DNA of 64,000 nucleotides from Gyrodactylus bullatarudis (taxonomy: Eukaryota; Platyhelminthes; Monogenea; Gyrodactylidea; Gyrodactylidae). The DNA lies in the NCBI GenBank assembly GCA_012064415.1, contig SSNU01000247.1, positions 152,169-216,168 on the forward strand, in the 5' to 3' direction. Under the pieces are notes generated by a model. It did no database searches, was not told the origin of the DNA, and saw only the letters and a program-made list of their open reading frames with translations. A program made the position numbers and the translations under genes. Positions 44,597 to 56,281 of the stretch are shown piece by piece; the stretch's first letter is position 1, and each line of letters opens with the position of its first letter.

Positions 44597-44622
44597 CTGA
44601 AATGGAAGAAATTTGGGATAAA
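44597..44622 (-). promoter_or_regulatory. Strong splice acceptor abutting COQ9 ATG
   Basis: On the minus strand AAATTTCTTCCATTTCAG is followed directly by the COQ9 start codon. It lies about 95 nt beyond the GLMN AATAAA. No donor for a cis intron fits between the two genes, so trans-splicing of a leader onto a downstream operon gene is the simplest reading. Confidence 0.55.
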
Positions 44623-44687
44623 AGAATTGTCAATATGGAGGATCCAGGTTGAAAAAATAAAAATAAAGCATATTATTCATAATCTCT

Positions 44688-46199
44688 CTAGTCTTTATTC
44701 TGTAATAGATACTGGACCTTAGTCAAAGTGTCCTTGAGCAAATGAATTTTGAACAATTGGCTCTGACACTCCCTTTTCTGCATTGATTTTGTCTTTTCCT
44801 CGGAATTAAGTTCCTCATTCAGACTCTTGACAGTCTTCTCAATCTGCGATGACAATGGCGACAAAAATTGATGATCCAAATCCTTTCGGATCAGGCTGAG
44901 TATTCTCTGGGTTAGGGAGCAAGTCTTATCCCGATACAAGAGGTAAAGAAGAAAGTTCAAGGAACTCGACAGCCATGCTTGATTGTCATCAAGAACCTCA
45001 GGGTTTGGAAGGTTTCTGTTTGGAAATGTAAAGATTTTATCCTTCAGCTGATTAACCAACATTAAATTGTCCAAATCCTCAGAGTTGAGTCCATTCAAAG
45101 TGGTGTGATATTCATCTTTGAGCATCACGATCAGGTAACTCCTCACACCAGAATGCTCAACGTTCATTCTCTCGGAGAAGAGGTGGAGGAAAATTCTTTC
45201 TCTGGCCCTCTTCTCACTCTTGGTGACCAACCTTTTCATCGCTTCAAGACTCGACTTGATGATCTGTGGAAATTCAGGACCTGATATGTCTTGCTGAGCA
45301 AATTTGTATAGTAATCCAAAGATGTCCATGAGATTATTGCATTGCCAATCATCCCAGGTAATTAAATAGTCTGGTGAGATTTCTTTTAGTTGAGTAACAA
45401 GAAAATTGACAAATCTCAAGGAGTAAGTTTGTAAATCAAACCATTTTACATTGCCAAGGGATGATACATCTAAAGATACCATGGAACTAATGAAATCTAA
45501 AGTAACCTTTTTCACTGAAAATACACGAGGAATGAGTTGACTTGGGATTGAAGATGAAGTTATATTGAGTTTAACTAATCTCTTCAGTTCACTGTCAGCA
45601 GTTCGAGCAAAGGAAAATTCCAACTTGTGAATTTCTCTTTCAATTCTGAAGAGGTTTTCTGAACTAAACGAAAGTGCAAGGCAAATTAGGATAATTTGAG
45701 AATAGTCAGGCTTATTCGGAATGCTCCCTAGCATTTCTAAACATTGAAGAATAGAGCCAAGAGCAAACTCTTCAAACTCTGTTGGAAAGGTTAAATTCTC
45801 ACTGAGGACAGTTTGTAGATCTGAAGGTATGAATTTTGACTGAGCTCTCTTGAAAATCACCTCTTTAAAGTAATACATCAGTCTTGCGATAAAATAGAGA
45901 CAAATAAAATTGTTGACAGATTTCAGGTAGGTCTCAAGAATCATTGCTTTATCGATATCATCGAGAAAATTGAAGAGGATCAAGAGACTTTCAAAGCATT
46001 TATCCATCTCGAAGTTCTCTTTTTCAATCTCATAATTTAGAGAGGCGAAGCATTCAGCAATTATAATCCAGGAATTGTCATAATAGTCTTGCAGGTTCTT
46101 CTCAACGAATTCTGTCAAACCTTTAGAGTCATTAACTAGAAACTTTTCTTTAATATGCTCTATGAGAACTCTTTCTTGACTATAATTATCACAAACCAT
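44688..46199 (-). CDS. GLMN: Glomulin-like protein
   Basis: Helical-repeat (HEAT/ARM-like) protein; in mammals glomulin binds the RING protein RBX1 and blocks E2 access to cullin-RING ligases. One uninterrupted exon from ATG 46199 gives 503 residues (human 594). Similarity is strongest at the C-terminal RBX1-binding half: EHSGVRSYLIVMLKDEY (human NHSGVEAFIIQNIKNQI), WLSSSLNFLLYLLYRDK (human IMASLNLLRYLVIKD), LDHQFLSPLSSQIEKTVK (human NNFLKPLHIGLNMSKA) and LFKIHLLKDTLTKVQYLL (human VLHSALFTFDLIESVLARV). The N-terminal half is too diverged to align by eye. The open frame extends nine codons upstream to a TTG. The AATAAA signal overlaps the last codons. It is divergent with MRTO4 and first of the four-gene minus-strand run. 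Confidence 0.8.
   Translation of the reverse strand: MVCDNYSQERVLIEHIKEKFLVNDSKGLTEFVEKNLQDYYDNSWIIIAECFASLNYEIEKENFEMDKCFESLLILFNFLDDIDKAMILETYLKSVNNFICLYFIARLMYYFKEVIFKRAQSKFIPSDLQTVLSENLTFPTEFEEFALGSILQCLEMLGSIPNKPDYSQIILICLALSFSSENLFRIEREIHKLEFSFARTADSELKRLVKLNITSSSIPSQLIPRVFSVKKVTLDFISSMVSLDVSSLGNVKWFDLQTYSLRFVNFLVTQLKEISPDYLITWDDWQCNNLMDIFGLLYKFAQQDISGPEFPQIIKSSLEAMKRLVTKSEKRARERIFLHLFSERMNVEHSGVRSYLIVMLKDEYHTTLNGLNSEDLDNLMLVNQLKDKIFTFPNRNLPNPEVLDDNQAWLSSSLNFLLYLLYRDKTCSLTQRILSLIRKDLDHQFLSPLSSQIEKTVKSLNEELNSEEKTKSMQKRECQSQLFKIHLLKDTLTKVQYLLQNKD
44694..44699 (-). terminator. GLMN poly(A) signal inside the coding end
   Basis: AATAAA on the minus strand spans the Asn-Lys codons just before the final Asp and stop. 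The 3' untranslated region must be very short, which suits tight packing with COQ9. Confidence 0.65.
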
Positions 46200-46321
46200 T
46201 TGTAAGGTGGAAGATTTTACACACAAATTTTCTCATTAACCAAACTGAGACTATAGTAAAACAAATTTTGTCGACAATAGTCTACTGTGGTTTGAATTAA
46301 TTATAATTTCAAAAATAATTC
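46200..46321. promoter_or_regulatory. Shared GLMN/MRTO4 promoter region
   Basis: 122 bp between divergent start codons, AT-rich; the third such pair in this island. Inferred from layout only. Confidence 0.55.
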
Positions 46322-47104
46322 ATGCCAAAATCTAAAAGAGACAAAAAGGTTGATCTGACCAAGGTAGCCAAGAAGCCTGGTCGAAAAAATGAATATAAGG
46401 AAAAAATTCAGAAGATCCTTCCAAATTACGACTATATTTATGCTGTAAAGTTCCAAAATTTCCGGAATAACAATGTCTCCCATATAAGAAAAGAATTAAC
46501 AGATTCAACCATTATTTATTCCAAAAACAAATTGATCAAGACTGTCTTTGGAAAGAACAGTGAAAATGAGGCAATTGAAAACTTTCACATTTTCGCTCAG
46601 CATCTCAAGGGTCAGGTTTCATTGGTCTTATCAAATCACAGCATCAACTACCTGAGAGAATTCTTCAACCAATATCGTTCATCAGAATTCAGTAGATGCG
46701 GTAGTAAAGCTGCCCAGACTGTCAGAGTTCAAGCAGGCCTTCTACACAAGCTGCCACATACCATGATCACGGTCCTGAGAGACCTGAAATTGCCAGTCAA
46801 ATTACAAAAGGGAATCATTCTCCTCGAAGGTAATTATCTAATTTGTGAAAAGGGTAAAATTCTCACACCAGAACAATGTAAAATCTTGAAGATTTTCGAC
46901 GTTCAAATGTCAGAGTTTCAAGTGGAAATCCTCGCATATTTAGATATGAAAAAGAAAAAGGTAAAAGATGTTCACGAGAAAGATGCCTGTGAAATGGTCA
47001 CCAGTCTCTATCCGAGTATTTTAATAAAATCCCAGAAACTTGATGATGGCGAGTGGTATTTTATCCCAGAAAATGTTGAAGAAAAAATGGACATGGAATT
47101 ATGA
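46322..47104 (+). CDS. MRTO4: mRNA turnover protein 4 homologue, ribosome assembly factor
   Basis: Nucleolar placeholder for the stalk protein P0 (RPLP0) on pre-60S particles, exchanged late in ribosome maturation. Single exon, 260 residues (human 239). It opens MPKSKRDKKVDLTKVAKK, nearly the family signature (human MPKSKRDKKVSLTKTAKK). The P0-like domain follows with NFRNNNVSHIRKEL, KNKLIKTVFGK, LKGQVSLVLSN and the second-domain motifs AGLLHKLPHTM, LPVKLQKGIILL and LTPEQCKILKIFDVQMSEFQV. The C-terminal tail is acidic/Lys-rich and lacks the long acidic run seen in vertebrates. The absence of introns is notable next to spliced neighbours. AATAAA follows at 47126. Confidence 0.96.
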   Translation: MPKSKRDKKVDLTKVAKKPGRKNEYKEKIQKILPNYDYIYAVKFQNFRNNNVSHIRKELTDSTIIYSKNKLIKTVFGKNSENEAIENFHIFAQHLKGQVSLVLSNHSINYLREFFNQYRSSEFSRCGSKAAQTVRVQAGLLHKLPHTMITVLRDLKLPVKLQKGIILLEGNYLICEKGKILTPEQCKILKIFDVQMSEFQVEILAYLDMKKKKVKDVHEKDACEMVTSLYPSILIKSQKLDDGEWYFIPENVEEKMDMEL

Positions 47105-47125
47105 AATTTGTGTAGACTTTCATTG

Positions 47126-47131
47126 AATAAA
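47126..47131 (+). terminator. MRTO4 poly(A) signal
   Basis: AATAAA 21 bp beyond the MRTO4 stop codon. Confidence 0.8.
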
Positions 47132-47586
47132 AATGTATTCATTCTCACTTAATTAATTCTTATTCTTTTTTATTTCCCTCTCTCTCTCTGAGGTATCGAC
47201 TAGATTATACTTTTCTGTATGAGTAATCACTTGTAATGTAATTTCTTTGCCAAAGAAAAAGGAAGGAGGCATTCATCCCGCTAGCAGACACACATGCGTG
47301 TGTATTAATCCGGAATAGCCAATGTAAACTCTTGCTCGAATGTAATTGGCTCAGAGGAGGATGGCCAATCAGAGTTAACCTAGAATCAATTGAGAGTATT
47401 TGTCATACATGAAGAGTATTGAACAGAAAAAGGGAATTCATTAAGCAGCAATACAGACGAAAAATCTGCCTCATTAATCTTTAATGAACTTGTGATACAG
47501 GATTAGAAAAATCATTCCCGGGAAAACAAATTGATTAGAAAAGTCTTGGTTAAACTGTGAGTATTTCTTTTGACATTGTTTTCCAC

Positions 47587-47810
47587 TTAAATTTTTCTCA
47601 GGGCCCTTTTAAACACAGTAGTTTCGTGTAGTTTTTCATTCCATTTACGATTGTATTTGGCACCGAATTCCGATATAACTTTTACAATCTGAGTTATTTT
47701 TCTGGCCTCTAAAACATTCAATTTCAACGGTAAACAATGGATAGTAAAGTCTCTTGAATAACGTACATGAGGATAACAGCGGTCTAGGGTAGTCGGGCAT
47801 GGAAATCTCA
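47587..47810 (-). other. Possible coding exon of an unknown gene
   Basis: A minus-strand open frame of 74 codons follows an acceptor-like TTGTGTAG and ends with TAA. It reads as balanced protein (PTTLDRCYPHVRYSRDF, RKITQIVKVISEFGAKYNRK, FKRALRKI) rather than the Phe/Ile/Lys-rich junk of most frames here. There is no in-frame ATG near its start and no upstream exon could be found. It may be a terminal exon of a gene to the right, a retro-fragment, or chance. Confidence 0.3.
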
Positions 47811-47829
47811 CCTACACAATATCCAATTT

Positions 47830-50800
47830 TTCCTTGAATAAAAAAAATAACTAAAACAAACTACTTTTCTTCCCTTAAAATTCAAGAGTCTGGGATTTGC
47901 AGAGAAAGGTAGAGAACTGAATTCACTGAACTATACACTCCATTTGTACAAAATATTATAATACAGTATATAATTATAATTTTGTATTCTAACACCCCAC
48001 TCTAGAAAAGAATAATATGACTCATATACTTTATTCACCCTTCCATTGTAACTGGTTAGGATTTCTAAAGGGGGTTGTGTGCGTGTGTGTGTGAAAATCT
48101 TGAATCTTCTACGTGTGTCATTAACTAATTCTAATCGATAACCTCAGGTTGAATTCAGCCCAATTTTCTTGCCTGTATCTCTCTCTTTTGGGGAATTTCT
48201 CAACCTATCTCATTGTTTGCTCAAACAATGTTCTCACATGTCTCTTCTTCTCACTTGTCTGTCTTTTTCATATCATTTTTCTGTCATTTTGTGCAATAAA
48301 TGCAAGAGGGTATGTTGACAGTCTTGTACAAGCCTACGCAATAACTCTCTTATAAACAATCGAGAGATGAATTCACTCCATGCAAAAGATGAAACCTGTT
48401 TCATTTCTCTAGCTGCATTGCTGATCAATTGTTTGTTAGATTTTTCTCACTTCTTTTTTTCTCTCTATCATCTACTCTTTTTACTCGGTTAGAATAATCA
48501 AATAAAAGTGTCTACATTAAATGTTGTACAGACTTTATCCTTTATAGACGAATAGCCAATTTAGAAATCATTACCTTTTTCTTTCAACTTTCTCTCACAT
48601 TGTACATTCCTATATACTATATATGCTTACTTGTTTGGAATAAAGATGGCTAAAGCCATTTGTTTATTGTTTAATTTATAATTATTATACAATCTAATAA
48701 ATATACTCTAATGATGGCAAAAGAGTTATCATACCCAGTTACTACTAGTTGGAATATTTAATTATCTTGTCAATATAAATATATATAGTCTCTCATTGAG
48801 CCTCTATCCCGGCTATTCATTCTATTCTAGCATTGTTTACTTTACTCAATCTCAACTCCATCTCACTACTGATTAATTGTATCCTCAATATCTAATTACT
48901 GTATACTCACCAAATTCATCGAAATGTCTCATTGTTGGAAGTCATTTACAAGTTTACTTGCAATATCTACTCTCTTTACTCTTACACATGTTTTGTAGAT
49001 GGGCTCATTAAGATTTTTACATAAACTTGAAGAGAGTCCAGGCTACAAGCGTCTCATCTCTCTGTGAAAAAGGTACAAATAGCAAAAAATCAAGAGTTAT
49101 CGATTGGCCATCTCTCAAACCTAACAGGATAGTCCTCAAGTGAATGCATCTCTGAAATTTACGGGTATGATTACTTTTTAAAATATTTTTTTCAACAGTT
49201 CTCTCCTCTCATATATTTATATAGGGAATTCTAATCAATTACACTTGAAATACCCTTGGTACAAGATAGTCTCTTGATCATCTCTTGTTTCCACTCTTGT
49301 GGAGAACATACCACTCTCGCTCGGAATATTATTATCTAGGAAGAAAAAATATGCTTGCAATTTGAGAAATACGCTCTCTCTCTTCATCCATTTAATTCTA
49401 GGTACCTTTTATTCTTGAGACGTGGAGCAATTCATGAAATCCCTCTCTTCTAGACGTTTTGGTTCTGATCCAACTTTTATCGAATATAATCATACCCATT
49501 CAAATATACAATCGCCTGAACTCTATCTGCTAAACCATCAAAGTTTGCCTATTTTTGGATCTAAAAGTGTGACCCAATATTTTATCGATAACCCATGAAC
49601 TAAAAGTAATTGCTTTAAAATAACAGTTTATTCGTATTAAGCGTATTATTTTACAAACCATATAAATATACCATATCAAAAGTAATCTGCTAATTTAACC
49701 ACACCTGTCTACTTGATATTGTCTAATATGTTTCTTGATTTCAAAGTGACCGTATTAGATTTACTAATCTCTCCAAAAGAAGAAATACACCTTACATTCA
49801 TTCTTCAGTTCATGTTATATTCAGTAGAAATGTACTAGGAAATAAACAAGATACTCCGTCCTTTCCCTCCAACTAGCTAGATCCATAAACTTGAATAGTA
49901 TATGTTTTTCAGTGTGTGTGCATAGGGGAATGCAATGATTCCTGCCGTGAAATCAAAAAAGACACATTTCTCCATGTAAACTAGGTCCATAACCCCATAT
50001 CTTTTCTGGTGGTAAACAATGTTTTTTTAAGCTCCTACAATGTATTGGTTCTTTTTTTTTAAATTTTTTATTTTTTTTTCTTTGGACAATGTTTTTATAA
50101 GGAGCGTAGAGAAGCAAGGTAGGTATATTCACCAGGGGATTTTAACTGTCATAATTTCTGTTTTCTTTTCACATTTTATGATTCAATAAAAGTATACCTC
50201 AACTCGGTGTATGGATGTGCTTTCATTCGACTTTTGCATCTTTAACTAAATCAGGCATTAATTTGAGCCTTTTTCTTATATCGGATTTAAACTGGTAAGA
50301 ATCAATAATCGGAAAAGGAGACCGAGAGAGAATCTATTCATCAATCAATCAATTCACCAATACAATTAGATATGCCCATCTTTTCTTTTGTTTACCAGAA
50401 TCTTTCAAAAGAAAGAATATTCTATAGGTTTTTTCATTCAAATTTTTCGCCCAATAATCTCACCAGGTAATAAGGTTAAATTGGGGGCAAAATAGCAAAT
50501 ACACTCTAATGAAGCCTAGAACAATTTCAAGTTATAAACACACACCCTTATCCATTCAAAAATAAACAGGTGAGGACATAAAGACCTCTCATATACATTG
50601 TATGTGCTGGAAAGTTTGAAGAAGAAAGAAATCTTGTTGAAAAAAGCTAATTTTGTTTATAGTCAGTATTAGTTTATAGTTGGATATTGAAATTATTATG
50701 TTGCGTTAATGTTTTTCCTCTTTTGGTCGCTTATCACTAATAATAAAGAAGTTTATATAACTATAGCAATAATACAGCAATAGTTGATTGTAAACCCAAC

Positions 50801-52420
50801 TCTACCTTTGTGTATCACTTTGAATAATTTGGTGTATCGCACTTTAAACTCTCTTGGCATGAATCTTCTTCATTCTTGGCATTACAGGTGCTGTTGACCA
50901 GATCACATGAAGTCTTGACATTTTTTTCTAACCTCTACCTTTGTTATTGACACTTGTTTATTCGATTTCCAATGTATCTAGGGTTGTGTTAGATAGGCTC
51001 TTATTTGTGTTGGAAATGTTTGTTGATTTCAATTATTCTTTTTCATTTTTTTGTAAAATAAACCATCATTTCAACATACATCTTGGATCATTCTAATTTA
51101 ACAATTTCCAAGTAGACTTTCACACGTAAATGGACCGTTTTCCATGTATATAGTCATGGGTGATAAATTTTTAAATAATATCTTATCATATGTATTTTAT
51201 AGAGATGAATTAAAGTTTTTAGTTATTTTTTTTGATATTTTCCAAAATACAATTCTCCTGCATTACGACTGGGGACATAATGATATCATCTTTTAGACTC
51301 CTACTTTCTTCCACTAGACTGGAGATGAGTAAATTTTTGATTAATGGAATATCAATGTAGAGAATTTTCTGGATATCAAATATAGAAATCGACTAAGGAT
51401 TAGATACTTTTTGACATTTTCCCTTATTGATTTCTCTTCTAATCTTTCTACTTCACCATCCCTTGAAATTCGTCTAGAGTCATCTAGATATCTGACGCGT
51501 TTTAGTTCCAAGTTTGTCTCCCACCTCCCCATGTATTGACACCTCTGATTAATATTGAAGATATATTCTAAGGAGCTCCCTTCCCTCTCATATCTTGATT
51601 TTCCTCTGTTTCCAAATAGGGTATTACGTATCGTTAAGAACTAATATAATAACTAGTAAAGTTGCAAAAATGACTTGATAATATTTTTTATTTTCTGACT
51701 AATTAAAAAAGAGATTTCTCTTATTTTTAATGAATTGTATAACAATTCTGGAGGGACAGAGTTGAGATTTGCCACCAAGGCTAAGTACAATTCAAATTAT
51801 CTTCTCTTCACAAACGATAATTGCCCACTAAATGATTTCCGTTTCTTCCCGACTAGCGACAATGTTTGATTCTTCTCGGCTCATTCTCATTGGCTTGAAT
51901 TTGTATCAATCCTACCATTATTAACAGCTTGAGTCCAGGAAAAAATAGGTCATTGAGAATTTCGGAAACATCAGCTAACTCCCACATCATTTTATCGATA
52001 TTGTGAAATAAAATGCATGAAGTATACATCAAATTAAACTGATCACTCCTGTTAGCATTGGTATTTAACCTCCATTCTCAATTCTATGCTAAATTTAGAA
52101 GTTCCCATCATCATGTATCATTTTCATAAATATTCAATCTCTCCATCTCTTCCTAAGCTGGCACAGTATCAAAAAACTAAATTTCATCCTTACCTTCAGG
52201 CTAATCACGATAAATACCTTTTAAGATATACAATACACCAGTATATAACACTGAGTCCTTTAGGAAACCCTTGTCCACTGATTCATAAATTTCGGTATAA
52301 TGATTATCTTTCAAATGAACTTGAATTTATCGTAAAATTCCATCCTCCTTGATTTGAACATCATTCAGGATCATTTCGTTTGGGAGCAATGGCAATCTTG
52401 AAGCTTCTATGTTCCCAACT
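47830..52420. other. Gene-poor desert, right part
   Basis: No gene recognised. Pyrimidine-rich on the plus strand for long stretches (for example 48,170-49,450). Open frames at 48149-48355, 51341-51532 and 52086-52352 have no motif. Confidence 0.55.
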
Positions 52421-52782
52421 ATACTGTACATTAGGCTAGGGTGAAATTTTTAACCTCACATTAGGACCAACTTTTCTGATAGAACTATCAATTCTAAGCA
52501 TTATTTGAAGCATGTGTCGAAAATGATTCCCCATTATGTCATTCGGTTTTAAAAATCCAAAAGTTTTCAAATAGCCGCTCAATTTTCAATTAATTTTTAC
52601 TACGCAATCAGTAAAATCCAGAATATCTTGTGGGAAAAATGGGCAATGACATAATGGAGAATGACTTTGACGCTTTGAAAATATGCAAAACATGATCCGA
52701 GTACTAAAATTCATCAGAAAAGTAAGTCCTCTCGTGAGTTGTTTGGAGAAAAAAAATTCCCCTTAGCCTACTGTACAATATA
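52421..52782. mobile_element. Second fold-back element family, about 362 bp
   Basis: The left end CTGTACATTAGGCTAGGGTG is mirrored at the right end by CCTTAGCCTACTGTAC. Inner pairs include CTTTTCTGAT against ATCAGAAAAG, and CCCCATTATGTCATT against AATGACATAATGGAG. The arms are therefore about 150 bp with several mismatches. The sequence is unrelated to the 664-bp family. There is no coding capacity, and it is presumably a non-autonomous DNA transposon. Confidence 0.65.
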
Positions 52783-52789
52783 AAGTTTT

Positions 52790-53690
52790 AACGTTTGGCT
52801 AAATAGAATTAAACTGAACTGATTATGAAGGGGAAATAATGATTTTGAAACTCTTGAGACAAGCAGAACATATCTCACAATCGCTCCTTGCTTTATATGC
52901 TAGATGGAGACATAACAACCGAGCTAAGTTGAGTGTGAATATAATGTACTCGAACATTTCATTCTCACTCAATAACTTCTCTTCTGATCATTGAAAAAAT
53001 ATTCAGGATGTTCTTTTTCGGCTGCTTCACTCTTTTCCCTTTCGAAAGTAAAAATTACATATCCTACTCCCATCTCTAAGTTAGACATGTAATAATTTGG
53101 TCTATAGTTTGACTTACAGTCTAGATTTTGAAGACATCAATTAAAGGAAAAGCATAATCTTTATCAGGTAAATTCAATGTAAAAACTTTTACTTTACTAA
53201 TTAGTAATGCACGAAGCTTCATTCGCAATAATCTATGGAATGATAAGAATTAAGAGTTCATTCAAGATAATAATAATTTACGAATCATGAAAGAAATGTA
53301 GCAAAAGTCAAAGAAAATCAGCAAAAATAGTGAGGAAGGTGTAAAAACTCATCTTGGCCAAGGTAGCTAAAGATTGGAATGAAAGATTCAAACTCATTAA
53401 TTGATTTTTCCTCTAATTTTAAACAGACGAGGATAGACTTACACTGAGCAAATCTATTTATAGTGTATTATTTTGATAATAATAAATATAATATATATAT
53501 TTTGTGTGTACAACAGAATTGACTGAGAGAACAAACAAAAACTCTAGGCAAGACATTCTTTTGCTCACCACTGATTGATCAATCAGTTGATTTTCTCCTG
53601 CCTTCACTATAATTATGCATGTTAGCAACATAAAATTTCCTTGTCCATTCTTTATTGATTATTGGTGTCATCGGACATCTTACTCGATCC
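52790..53690. other. Noncoding stretch
   Basis: Nothing recognisable beyond AT-rich sequence. Confidence 0.5.
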
Positions 53691-54126
53691 TTTTTCAATA
53701 AAACTTTTTGACATATTTCAAATATCCAAGTTGAAAAACGTGAGAGAGTGATCGAAAGTTGAGTTTTAGGATCAAGATCAGACAAACAAATCAAGTATGC
53801 TGAATCCAACTTTGAGTTTCACCCCATCATTGTGTGAAAATCGACTTTTTGATTATTCAAGATCCCTAAAAAATGACAAATTTATTTAAAGTTAATCGTT
53901 ATCCTCAAAATTAACGTTTGATCCCTCTCTCGCTCTGAAATTAGCAAAGTTGTTTAACTCAAACTTCAAAAAATCAAATTTTGGATTCATGAGAACATTT
54001 TTTCTTCATAGTGTGAAAGTGGGTCTCATGATCTTGACTCCAAAAATCATGATCAAATTCGATTTCTTGATGAAAAAATTGAGAATAGTGGAAAAATCAT
54101 AAATTCCCATCTTCAAAATTAACCAG
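53690..54126. mobile_element. Old fold-back MITE-like sequence, copy H
   Basis: It follows the general plan of the 664-bp family: TTGAGTTTTAGGATCAAGATCAGAC near 53760 is mirrored by CTTGACTCCAAAAATCATGATC near 54036, and it ends with AAAAATCATAAATTCCCATCTTCAAAATTAACC-like sequence. It is strongly diverged, so membership is tentative. Confidence 0.4.
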
Positions 54127-54129
54127 GGG

Positions 54130-56280
54130 AATATATATTGGTGGGTAATTAATATATGTGAGGCACTTTTTATATTTGTGGTTTACGATTTATTCTATAT
54201 GATATATTTTTCAAATTAAGAACATGGAAAAATTCTTAATTATAGTCAATCTATGCCGGACAACTCCAACTCCCTAAAGAATTACTTGGTTAAAATTTTT
54301 CAATAATTTCTCTTAGGATCAAATAATGGAAATTTGTCTGTTTCATTCATTTTTTTTAGATTTCAACTTGTCCAAAATATCAATGATAAAGATTCTAAAT
54401 ATGAATGAATTTCAATATAAGAATTTTCAATCAATCCAGATGTTCTGTTTGAGCTGTAAGACATTTGTTCAATTTCATCTTTTCATACATCTGTTTTTAT
54501 TTAAATAAGACCCAAATGCAAGGTGACTGAGTTATCAAGTGTACACCCATAGTTTACCCCAAAATTGGTCTTTTAAAAGACAATCACAGTCAAAAGAAAA
54601 TCAACAAAAACCTCGAATTCCTCCTTTCCAATTATTTATTTTCTACCTGTAGTATCTATGGATAAACATTTGATATTTATTCCGATATCTATTTTTTCAA
54701 TTCTGTCAATTACTCCAGACACCGAATCCTTTTTCTTTTAACACCATACGGCAAAAATATTAAAATTTCTATATATTTCTACTTACTATATAATTAAACC
54801 CTTAAAAACTTTCAATATCCATGAACAACTGAATCAATCAGTGTTTTTTTCTTGTCTTCACAAACATCCTACTGATTTCCAGTTGATTCAAAAGATTACC
54901 AGCTCTGAGAAAAACAAACAATCTGGCTTTTAACTCCTAAAGGTTTACACGGCATGACTAACTACTTTGAAAGTATCGAAATTTCAATACAAATAATGGG
55001 TTTTCCTGTGAGCTTCTTCTTAAAATTTAAATAGGCATTTGATTTTTCACTCCTCTTTCTAGAGATATTCATTGTCTAGGATAAAAGTTCTTTCCTGTTC
55101 ATGTGTATAAAATCTTTCTGATTTCTCTACACAAATGAAATACAATATTCATTTGAAATCATTATTTATTTTATAGACAGGGCATGTACATATTAGTTTC
55201 TTTTACCTGGTTATCCATTAGATTAGTGGTGTACAACTGTCATATAATATAACTGTAGTGAATTTGTATTATTACCGTTATGTAGGCTCCTATATCTAGT
55301 TTGTTATAATAAATAAATATGACTTGAGAATATAGAAAGGATTAACTCTTACAATAAAAAGTACTTTAATCTCACATCAATGGAAAGATAAATAGAAAGA
55401 AGGAAGTAGATCAATTTGTACGTGTAGAACTCCTTCAACTCCAAATACTGTTCATACACATGTAAATTAAAGTTTATTTTGATAGTTGTTCCCTTTTACT
55501 GCAGTTGAATGTTCTTTTATTCCTCTCCCTGTAGTAAAATGGACCGTTTTCTTGGGAAATTCTTGGGCCTTGCAAATGACTGAGGCGCGCTAATCTTTGA
55601 TTTCTCGATGAAAAAAAAACTGGGCGTAGATCGATAATTTCACACTTGGATGCAAAAATCATCTTCTGATGATTAGTTTCTAAAATCTTTTTCATTCATA
55701 TTTCATAAGAATTTCTTGTTTTCCCCTAATGAGGAATAGTTTGTCTGAAATCATGTGTCTTTAATTGTACTATTTACATGAGTGTACATCAAGGCTCTTT
55801 CTCCTGTTTGGAGGAATTTGAGTTCCATTCTAATTATTATGAGAATTGAATATCCTAGATCAATTACTCCTACTATATTGTGTGTATATCGAATTTCATC
55901 CTTTTGATAGAGAACAAGAGACAAAGAACAAAACATACATTTCATACATGTCTCTTCATCATAGTTCTTTTTCTTTTTCATAGTCTAGAATTTCACATGA
56001 TACTCCACTCACTACATCCCTCTGATCACAAAAAGATTCACGGCGCTGGGGGGAAAAAAGATCTAACCTTATTTTAGATGTTTCACGTTTCCTCATTTAC
56101 ATTTTATGGTATCACAGCTATAGTTTAGAAAAATTGCAAGGCAACAACATTTAATTTTCATGGTTCGAATTTCCTTCTTTTTATAACAACATACAATTGA
56201 AAATTGTATTTAAAACTCAGAGATTGTTCAATTTGATTCACAAAGATTTACTGAGACCTGAAGAGAAGACTATTGATTTA
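54130..56280. other. Gene-poor desert
   Basis: No gene recognised. Open frames at 54326-54508, 55474-55695, 55751-55981 and 55880-56077 have no recognised domain and no splice context. Confidence 0.55.
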
Positions 56281-56281
56281 T

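Noticed and set aside
46200..46226. GLMN frame extended nine codons upstream
   Set aside because: The extension begins at TTG, not ATG. The first in-frame ATG is at 46199.
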